NCBI GenBank assembly: GCA_025435555.1
Contig: JAIWWG010000080.1
Location: 62,001 to 126,000, forward strand
From: Chytriomyces cf. hyalinus JEL632
Taxonomy: Eukaryota; Chytridiomycota; Chytridiomycetes; Chytridiales; Chytriomycetaceae
DNA: 64,000 bases
Direction: 5' to 3'
In this document: piece by piece, positions 56,159 through 64,000 of the stretch
Position numbering within the stretch: position 1 is the stretch's first letter
How the letters are laid out: each line of letters starts with the position of its first letter
Program-made: the position numbers and the translations under genes
Notes under the pieces: model-generated
Seen by the model: the letters and a program-made list of their open reading frames with translations, nothing else
Database searches by the model: none
What the model was told of the DNA's origin: nothing

Positions 56159-57705
56159 TCAAACTCGGAGTCCAGCGTTCAACTCATCCACCAATCTCAT
56201 CACATTCACATCACTCGCGCGAACACCACAGCGATCCATGTTACGCACACGAATTTGCTTGTCAGTCAAAAAGGTAGGGTACTGGTATACACTCGTTGGC
56301 TCGGGAGCCTTCAAGCCATCTGCACGGACATAATCCGTCTCCTTTTCACACGCTGGGCGAATGACCATGGGACAGTGGGAATCCTTCTTTGCAACTTCAG
56401 AGTTGGCAGGTTTCACAGAAATATGGCTACAGAAGGACTTGTGGATCACACAACCGGCTGGCATGATGTAGTTGGAAGTTTTGGATGCACAGGTGACTTG
56501 GACTTGACTGGTACCGTTGATGCCTTCAGCAACTGTGACGGTGCCGGAAGGAAGCTTTGTGGCAGCGCGTTTGGCGAGACGAGTTTCATCTTGACGACGA
56601 GTTTTGGTAGTGTTAGTTGCCCATGGGTTGGTGTTGGCAGTTTGACCCTTGGGGCACTTGGCAGCAGTGTAGTCAATGTCACCAGCGCTCTTTGAGTAAG
56701 TGTAGCAGAGAAAGTCGTTCTTTGTGTCAAACACGTCTGCAGCGGTTAATCCGATCCATGAGTCCAATGGGAGGGTGGGGCTGACTGGACGCGAGTTTCC
56801 GAGGAGTGGGTTTGGGTTCTTGCCAGTAGACAAGTTTCCCTCGTAGTCACTCACATAGGTGGGGCACAGCTGCTGCCATTTCCAGTAAATCTTGTCAACG
56901 TAGGTGTGGTGGAGGTAGAAGAGGGGGTCACGCGGGGACCAGAGCGGGTTGCCCATGTCGCAGTTGCTGCCCATAACCATGTGCCCAGTACCTATGTTCG
57001 CGCAGAAATGTTTTGCAAATGAAAATTTTCAGTTATAACCTCAGGTTGGGTTACCGTGGTAGTTGGCGGTGTCGTCTCCACGCAGCTGCTCGTAGGTGGT
57101 GGCAGTGGAGAGCACGTTGGCGGCAATGTACTTTGCGGACCACATTGTTCTGCTGCCACAGCGGGTCACACAGCTGCGGCCGTTGTCGCCGAGGTCTATG
57201 AAGCCTGATGCCTTGCTGAACTGTCCGTCAGTGAGGCACTGCTGCGTGCGTGTCAGGCTGCCAAAGTAGTCCTTGGAGAACAGGTCGAGCTTGTTCCATG
57301 TCTGAAAGAAAACAAGTGCCAGACACAACTCCATGCAACAACTGGTAAGTTACTCACAGTAGGAACAGCTCCTTCATCCAAGTAGATGAGGCCACCAGTC
57401 CACCCGGCAGACTCCAAGGCTTTCTCGTAGAGTCTCAACATGGCGCAGTGGAAAACCAAAAATTCAGCATTGGCGTGGGCCCAGTGAGCGTTGGCAGCGT
57501 GGGTGGTACTAAAGTCATCTGTGGACATCTTGGTTGGGTCCTTGTACTGGTTGCTCATTGGCCTGGCAGTGATTTTCTTGACGGCGGCAATGTAGGCGTT
57601 CTTGTCGGCAGCTGAGAGTTGGCCCCACTCGAGTCTGACGGTGATCTTTGTGCAGACGGCGTTGGCGGTGATGGCAAGAAGTGCGAGGGAGAGAAGGATC
57701 TGCAT
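56159..57705 (-). CDS. Secreted tyrosinase (type-3 copper)
   Basis: Oxidises phenols to quinones. The signal peptide MQILLSLALLAITANAV starts at 57705; an ATG 36 bp upstream adds a polar leader and is less likely. The CuA region has THAANAHWAHANAEFLVFHC, then a middle exon with SKDYFGSLTRTQQCLTDGQF and RCGSRTMWSAKYIAANV. CuB is DPLFYLHHTYVDKIYWKWQ with the HH..D signature. After the core comes LDSWIGLTAADVFDTKNDFL, then a Lys/Thr-rich linker and a Cys-rich C-terminal domain (CVIHKSFCSH, RNMDRCGVRASDV). Two introns are visible (near 57303-57360 and 57000-57050). Arthropod-like hemocyanins are excluded by the architecture. Chytrids commonly carry several tyrosinase genes. Confidence 0.92.
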
Positions 57706-58762
57706 GTTCTGTTTTGGGAGGGAGTGTTGTCTGTGATTCAACAGCGACGCTGGTCCGTAAATAGAGTTTTCAGGACTTGGGCTTGTTGTTTTTAAACGGC
57801 GATTTTCAGCGTCGATTTGGACTGATCAAATTTCTCTTTCGTGCACTTTTGACTCGTGGAGATGTCTTCATTGAAAGCTGGTTAGCTTGGCTGTCAGACA
57901 TGCAGACGTGTAAGGCTGATGTGCCAGGGCGGCTACAGGCAACTGCTACCGGGTACCCAACACCAGAAGCAGTAGCCAGCTTAACGTAATTTTATTTCAT
58001 TCCATTTCTCTCATGGGAGGGGAGGTCTCTCTGTTTCATAATTTTTTATTTGATGCCGATTCATTCCTTCCGTGAGGCTTGGACCGAGAAGACTTGGCAT
58101 CCATCGTACACTGTTTGTCACTCACTGTTTGCCAAGCGCGTTGTCGATCGCGCAGACATGACATCTCGTGCTCCTCCTCCTCCTCCTTTACGAGAGTGTG
58201 CCCAGCCAAGTCAGCCAGTGTCCATTACGCAATGTGAAACGAAAGCCCCATCCATGAATATAAAATATATTGAAGAGCAAATTGTGTGTGATTGAAAACA
58301 AATTGGTTCGAGACAATCTCCAGCTGCGACAAGCAAAGCAAGCTGTGGTGTAAAGCCCCAGAGCCAGTCAACGTACGGCGTATGCAAAACTAACTGCGCC
58401 ATTGCTCGGTCACCATCGCAACCAGGTCTTGTCCACGGCAAATTTGTTGACCAGGTCATATGAAAGAATCAAAATTTTACACTTGGCTTGATCGGCGGCC
58501 ATTTCTCAAACCCTGACAACACAACGGCAGTGCTCTGTCTGCAGATGCCATTCCAGATGCTCGAGTCGTATGAGGCTGAATGAACACCACCAGGCCCAAC
58601 TGGTTAACAGAGCAGTGGCAGCTATGCCGCTACTGAACACCACCAACCCAGAGTACAACAAACGAAGAAACCAAACAGCGTACCAATCAACGCAATTGTG
58701 TCTAAATCCACTTTTCGAACCCTCCTTTTCCAGCAGTAATTGTCAGCAACCGATTGCAAATC
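57706..58762. other. About 1 kb without a recognised gene
   Basis: Divergent upstream regions of the tyrosinase gene (left) and the CCDC33-like gene (right). Short open frames occur on both strands, but none shows a family motif or convincing splicing. A TATA-like tataaaatatatt lies near 58260 on the plus strand, too far from either start to assign. Confidence 0.45.
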
Positions 58763-61700
58763 ATGATCGCAAATCCTCGCCCAAGTCGGACCAACCCGCC
58801 ACTTGCAAAACACGCATCCTTCACCGAACCGAGTACAAAGGAATCCCCTCCTGCGGAAATCCCAACAACGCTGGAAATCTCAGTCTCGGAGGCCGAGTTT
58901 GAAGATGAAGGAAACTTTTATCTCAAGTTTGAAACAACCTTCTGGGGCAAAACCGCCGCCGATAAATGCCCTCGCACTGACGTATCCACACCTCCATCCC
59001 GACATCCAACCTTTAACCCAAATGTGTTCTCGTTCATTCTGCCGGAGAGAGAGAGACCAACGAGCGGCGCCAGCCAAATCAACGCAGAGCAGGGCGGCAT
59101 CCGCGTCGTTATTTCAGCGATCCGCGTCGAGAAAACTAAAGACGGATCTGGCGCGACAATTAACAAGATTGGGTCTCACACGTTCGAGTGCAGTGATTTG
59201 AGCGCGTTGGATGGCCACAAAAGTGACGTTTACACTGCGCTAAAGAGCGACGCACTTCCAGGATCCCATTCAAAAACTGTCGGCCATTTGCGGCTGGTGT
59301 TTACTTTGAGCGGCGGTTCTTCCCGAAAGAGTCCAAATTCTGCCCAAGCTGTCGCATCACAGGCATTGCTTGACGATGAAGGAGCGAGCGAATCAATGAC
59401 TATCAGTATGTAGTATGAACTTTCATACCATCAGTACGACGTTAATCCTGTTTCAATCGATTCGCGAACCAGAAAAGCCAGTTGAAATATTTATCCACGA
59501 CACGGGCTCCACTTCTGGCCAAAAACTAACACTCTTTATCCACCACATTTGGAATCTCCCGCCACTCACCAACGTCGGATCCGGCGAAATCACGCTCCCA
59601 AAACCGTTCATATCCATCAAAACTGCAAAAGAAGCTGCAACCAACGTCAGAGCAAAACTCGTCACAAATACGGCTCCAGCAGGCCGCGAAGCCACGTTCG
59701 GCGAAAAATTCAGTCTCATTTGCGAAGAGCCGTACTCGTCGCAGCAACAAAGCGAAATCCCCGAAATCTTCATTTCAATTTTGGACGAAAGCTCGAAACG
59801 CTACATTGCCAAATTCAACCTGCCCATTGCTGCGAAACATTTTCCGTCCCATCGACAAGTGAACTTGGTGTTACGGTCTGTCAGTACGATTCATAAAGAG
59901 TACACGCCGTGTCTTCGAGTTTCTGTGCGCAATGAGGACTGTGCAGTGACTGCGGCGCCACAGCTACAGAAGGATTACACAAAGGCAATGGTTTTTTTGG
60001 AGTTGTGTTTGAAAGGCGTTGTCAGTGCTCTGCCGTTCGGCGCCCATTTTATCGCAGTGCTCAAAATCACAAACAGCATGAACGACTACAAGGCCAAGAT
60101 GGCCCAACTGCAGAACCGGTTTCGGGTAAAAAACTTAAGAATTAAAACCAGTTACTGTAGTGGGTACAAGCTTCTTATACACTGGCCTCTTGTTTCCAGG
60201 AATCCTGCCCAACAACATTCCCGCAACTTTTGCCAGCCGCTCAGCTCGATTTTGACTCGAACGGAACCCTCATTAGCGACTACCCACTCACAAAAGACGC
60301 GCCAGTTCCATTCTTGATTCACGATAAACCAAACCAGATCATACCGCACAGGGGAAAGGCGGACGCAACGTATTACCAAATGACGACGGCGACAGGATAC
60401 ACGCAAAAGCCTGAATGGAACGAGCATTTTGTGTTCTGTATGGATTTGGTGGGGCCGTCAGCCTTCCTTTCCTCACTCTTACGATTTTTGTACGAGAACT
60501 AATACAAATATGCAATGTATAGATGTCAGTAGGCGTTGAAACAGCCCTCGTCATTGAAATGTACAAAGAACCACCAATCAGCGATGACCGACGCGCATCA
60601 AATTCCAATTTCGCGATTGACGAAATCATTGCGTTCGGGATCGTTGCTTTGGGAGACTTTTCAGTAATCCCAAATGCCGAGACGCGGAAAGTGTTGGCCA
60701 TAGACGATGTTGCGCTGCGATTTGTGGGTCAGTACGATGGTATGCCTGGGACAAGTAACATCGCTTGCGCCCTTGATATCAAAGTGCCAGAAAACTGGGT
60801 GAGAAAAGAGGCCTTAAGTTGATGACGTGCCTCGACTGACAACCCATTTCTTTTGGGTAAAGGACGCTTTGAAGCCAGAAACCATTAAGCCGAAACCAGT
60901 CAAGAAGGAACACAGATCCGTAAAGACAAACCTGGAATGCTCAATCGAACAGCTGCTGGAAATGGTCAAACGGGAGCGCGAGGTGGAAATGAGTGCGGCA
61001 GCGTCGGCAGCGGAAAGGTGTGTTTGCAAGGAATACAATGGATGACTGATTCTCGTTGTCAAGTCCAATGCAGGCGAAACACATGACGTTCACATACGCA
61101 GACGTGGAGCAGCGTCAACGCCTCATTGACAAGCTACTCCACGAACTCGAAACTCGCTCAAAGGCCGTCCAAAAAGTGGGCCAAGACTTGGTCGCAAGTA
61201 AAGAGCGAAACGCGAAACTGGAGGTAAAACCAACTTCAAAATTCAAAGCACTCGCAACACAAAAATAAAATAAAATAAAAAGAACTAACCCCACCCAACG
61301 CACAGGAAAAAATCAAACTCCTCGAAGACAAACTGCGCGAATCCGAAATCAAAACCAACAAACTCCTCAACACGGTCGACATCCAAGATATTCCGCGTCT
61401 CGAACTGGAGAAGCGATACGCGTCCATGGCTGAGCGTCTCCAGAACGAAATCGTGAAACATCGAAACCTGTCTGCACAACTGGAGGTGGCCCAGTTGGCC
61501 CAAATCGAGCGGAACGATGTCGAGAAAAAGTTCCTTGAAATGCAGCAAGCGCATATGGCACAGCAGAAACTGTTGCACGCGTTGCAGAGCGACAAGGAGG
61601 CCGAAACCCTTTTCAAGGCGACCATCAAGAAGCAGGAACACGTGATAGCACGGCTTGGATCGTATTTGAAGGAAAGAGTACCAGCCAACATCCAAAGTAT

Positions 61701-62426
61701 GTTGAACGAACGACCCACCTCTTCATTCACTCTTCTTAATCTTCGAAATTCCACAGGTAAAATCGAAGACGCGATCAAGGCAAGTGAACCAGACGAACTG
61801 GAAGTCAACCTTTACAAAGTCTTGGCCGATGAAAACACGGCGCTCAAGCGACAGATTTCGGAAATAGAAAAGAGACAGGTGTGGTGCATTTGTCAGCCAT
61901 GGCTAGCAGCTAACAACTGAGCTCATTTAGAATACAGAAGCCCCTGCACCCAAGTTAAATGATATTCGATACCAGTCCCAGATATACGGCAATAGCGCTA
62001 ATTCGCATGGAGTGCCTGAATCAACGTATGTTGAAGTTCTCATGCGTGCAGAGTCCAGCGAAACACGCGTAGTAGTCCTGGAGGAAGAGGTGACTCCCCT
62101 TCAAGCGAAATACAACGAATTTAACTATTAACAAAAATCTGCAAACAACCAAGCTCGCAAGAAACGCGAAACGATTTGCGAAGCAGTTGGCAGGCATGCA
62201 AAAAACGCTCCATGAACGCCAACACTTGAATCGAACAGCACCAGAGTACGGCATCTTGAAGGACATAAAAAAGGCAGACGACAAGCAACCAGCACAGCGT
62301 AAAAACCTGTCTTGGTCTAGACCGGCGTCTTCCTCAGCGGCTTCGACAACAGATGCACCACACCTGCTGAATCCAATAACACAGCAAACGAAGCTTCGAA
62401 AGAGAGAGAGTGAATATTATTTTTAG
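58763..62426 (+). CDS. CCDC33: C2-domain and coiled-coil protein, CCDC33-like (cilium/flagellum-associated)
   Basis: About eleven exons starting MIANPRPSRTNPPLAKH. Three successive C2-like beta domains are suggested: LEISVSEAEFEDEGNFYLKF (about 58860-59400), KLTLFIHHIWNLPPLTNVGS (about 59520-59960) and AMVFLELCLKGVVSALPFGA onward (about 59985-60800, with WNEHFVFCMD and FAIDEIIAFGIVALGDFSV). After KKEHRSVKTNLECSIEQLLE the protein becomes long coiled coil (RQRLIDKLLHELETRSKAVQ, KIKLLEDKLRESEIK, EKRYASMAERLQNEIVKHRN) and ends basic (LRKRESEYYF). This C2-plus-coil order and the 'ADVEQRQRLIDKLLHELE' block resemble CCDC33, a C2/coiled-coil protein of ciliated organisms. The family assignment is by eye; C2 identity is firmer than the orthology. 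A zoospore flagellar role is inference. Confidence 0.65.
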
Positions 62427-62475
62427 TTGAATAAGTACAAAAAGAAATACACGTGCATCATAGCAAAACTAAGAA

Positions 62476-64000
62476 TCAAAAGTTATCTGGAAGCACAAAC
62501 GTTCCCATCCCTTTCATCTGATCCTTCATAAACAGCGGGATTCGGAGTTCCCGCAATCTTCCAGCCAGTGAAGCAGGAGGCTTCAACACATACGCGGGAG
62601 TCTCCACAGCCACAACCGTCTGGCATCGCAACCACAAATCATTCCCATCCTTCAAAGAAACCGCCTCAACCACTTTCGTTGCATGCTTCTTCAACACGTC
62701 ATGCTGCCGAACCTCTAAAAAGGGCCAAACCATGTCCAAAACACGCGATAAATTTTGAACAGTCATGGCTGGCATCGCACGAACAATTTGCCCCAGCGAC
62801 ATCAAACATTTTGCCACAATTTTGAAAACAACCGAATGCACGTCGCGCATTCCAGATACTTCCCGCTTTGATTTTTTCCTCCTCAACACCTGCGATGAAG
62901 TCCCCCCATGCTGCAAGGACACCGGAACCCCAGAAAAGGCAGCCAACACTGATTCCACGCGTGGCAACAAGTCCGTAACAAATCGCTTCAACAAAAATTC
63001 CTTGGACACGCTGGCAAACGTTTCAATGAGATTCAGCGCGTCCATGACCACAAAATGATGCTCGCTCGTCAAAAGCGTAAGGATACTGGGCCAAAGGGTA
63101 TGAACGAGAGGATTCAAGGTACGCGGTTTCCCTGCCAAGAGACAGCTGCTATTGGCAGACAGGCGCAACAGCAAGCTCTCCACCAAAAACCCACTTTCCT
63201 TCTGAGCGTCCTTAAGAACTACAACCAACCTTTCCAACGCCCCAAAAACCGTCCCAATCAATGCACCATCTCCCTGATTGAAATCAATCGCCATCAAAAT
63301 ATCCTCAAAAGCGTCATCCAAGAACGGCAATGCCGCAGCCCCACACACATGCAACAACGCTCTCAACATCAGCGGCGTGTTTGGATACTCTGCCAAATAC
63401 CGCAACCGCATCGTCAACGCGTTCACAAGATAATCCACATTGTCCACAACAAGCGCTACAGTGCTGGGACTCCCCACACTCTCTCTAAACGCATCCAACG
63501 TCTGTAAGGCAGTTGCTGAAACCACTCGATTCGGGTCCCCGATTTTTTCAATCACAAGGTACAAAGTGTCCATCAAAAACGGTTCAAAATCAGCGCCCAG
63601 CCCTTTGGAAGCGATTGAAAGACCTTCAAGGACGAGACACGTGCTGATGATGTTACTGTTGAGAGATTTGATGGCACCATGCGTCTCAAAGCGTTTCGAG
63701 CCACGTATTGTGGAGAGGTTCAGCAGATTTGAGTTCAAATACGTCATGATGAGGCTGTGGAGCATATCTTTGTCCCTGCTTGGAGTAAGCGCATGAACAT
63801 CCGTAGCTTTCGCGTTGACATTAAATCCGCGGCAAAACTCGTTCAGCAGAAACAGCAGTGCATCTTGCTCGATGCCAACACCTTTATCATCAAAGCAGGA
63901 TACTAAGCGATTGAAGATGGAGACACTGTTCCCGTGACATGCTAGCAGCTGGAGCATGCGCGAAACCCCGCGCACAACAGGTTCACCCTGATTCATCTCA
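62476..64000 (-). CDS. TTI1: TTI1 (TTT complex, PIKK assembly), C-terminal part
   Basis: A HEAT-repeat protein that works with TEL2 and TTI2 to fold and stabilise PIKK kinases (TOR, ATM, ATR). An uninterrupted frame of over 500 residues begins outside the right edge and stops at 62476. The TTI1 signature is present: MDTLYLVIEKIGDPNRVVSA, ALVVDNVDYLVNALTMRLRY, YPNTPLMLRALLHVCGAAAL, PFLDDAFEDILMAID, then LNPLVHTLWPSILTLL and a C-terminal LRIPLFMKDQMKG. The 'D(N/A)DYLv..l..rLr.....P..p..L.all......lP.l.D' block is diagnostic. A basic patch (LRRKKSKREVSG) lies in a loop between helices. The internal Met near 63996 is probably not the true start. Confidence 0.88.
   Translation of the reverse strand, partial: EMNQGEPVVRGVSRMLQLLACHGNSVSIFNRLVSCFDDKGVGIEQDALLFLLNEFCRGFNVNAKATDVHALTPSRDKDMLHSLIMTYLNSNLLNLSTIRGSKRFETHGAIKSLNSNIISTCLVLEGLSIASKGLGADFEPFLMDTLYLVIEKIGDPNRVVSATALQTLDAFRESVGSPSTVALVVDNVDYLVNALTMRLRYLAEYPNTPLMLRALLHVCGAAALPFLDDAFEDILMAIDFNQGDGALIGTVFGALERLVVVLKDAQKESGFLVESLLLRLSANSSCLLAGKPRTLNPLVHTLWPSILTLLTSEHHFVVMDALNLIETFASVSKEFLLKRFVTDLLPRVESVLAAFSGVPVSLQHGGTSSQVLRRKKSKREVSGMRDVHSVVFKIVAKCLMSLGQIVRAMPAMTVQNLSRVLDMVWPFLEVRQHDVLKKHATKVVEAVSLKDGNDLWLRCQTVVAVETPAYVLKPPASLAGRLRELRIPLFMKDQMKGMGTFVLPDNF

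Noticed and set aside
1-64000. CRISPR arrays, bacterial operons, rRNA genes or capsid/reverse-transcriptase-bearing elements
   Set aside because: No regularly spaced repeats, Shine-Dalgarno-led polycistrons, rRNA landmarks or RT/integrase/capsid motifs were found. Introns and gene content are nuclear eukaryotic throughout.

Overview
This is eukaryotic nuclear DNA, most likely from a flagellated (zoosporic, chytrid-like) fungus. Most genes are broken by many short GT-AG introns, mostly about 45-75 bp. Gene spacing is very tight, and divergent start codons are often only 20-80 bp apart. Fungal-type housekeeping genes sit beside genes kept only by ciliated or flagellated lineages: ZMYND10, a giant protein with repeated ASH/MSP-like domains, and a CCDC33-like C2/coiled-coil protein. 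No retroelement, capsid-bearing element, CRISPR array or rRNA gene was recognised, and no tRNA could be supported.

Layout, left to right. The 3' part of the ribonucleotide reductase large subunit (1-2260, +) is followed by a 17-exon giant ASH-repeat protein (2419-15055, +; my exon model gives 3,897 residues). Then come QCR7 (15262-16077, -) and COG2 (16170-19378, -), a TMEM170-family membrane protein (19461-20020, +), DDB1 (20148-24706, -) and BRF1 (24768-26831, +). Between 26.8 and 33 kb the sequence is looser: two diverged copies of a coiled-coil gene family (27.3 and 31.3-31.9 kb), uracil-DNA glycosylase, an unrecognised three-exon gene, a secreted Cys-rich protein with two related modules, and APC10. 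Next are a beta-class-like GST with frame problems and a large SEN1/senataxin gene (33772-40120, +).

The second half holds proteasome alpha-1 (PSMA6, -) and MED22 (+), which share a 51-bp divergent promoter. It continues with an importin-7/8 (+), ZMYND10 (-), a small unrecognised gene (-), about 2 kb without a recognisable gene, glucosidase I (MOGS, GH63, -), an exostosin-type GT47 glycosyltransferase (+), a tyrosinase (-), the CCDC33-like protein (+), and the C-terminal part of TTI1 (-), which runs off the right edge.

Most of these genes act in unrelated core processes: dNTP supply, respiration, Golgi trafficking, ubiquitin ligases, Pol II/III transcription, the proteasome, nuclear import, N-glycan trimming and PIKK assembly. 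No operon-like pathway cluster is evident. The most unusual features are a nonapeptide tandem repeat inserted in the helicase core of SEN1 plus a consensus PIP-box in its linker, a BRF1 intron whose 3' splice site follows 24 adenines, the dispersed coiled-coil gene family, the twin-module secreted protein, and the very short shared promoters.
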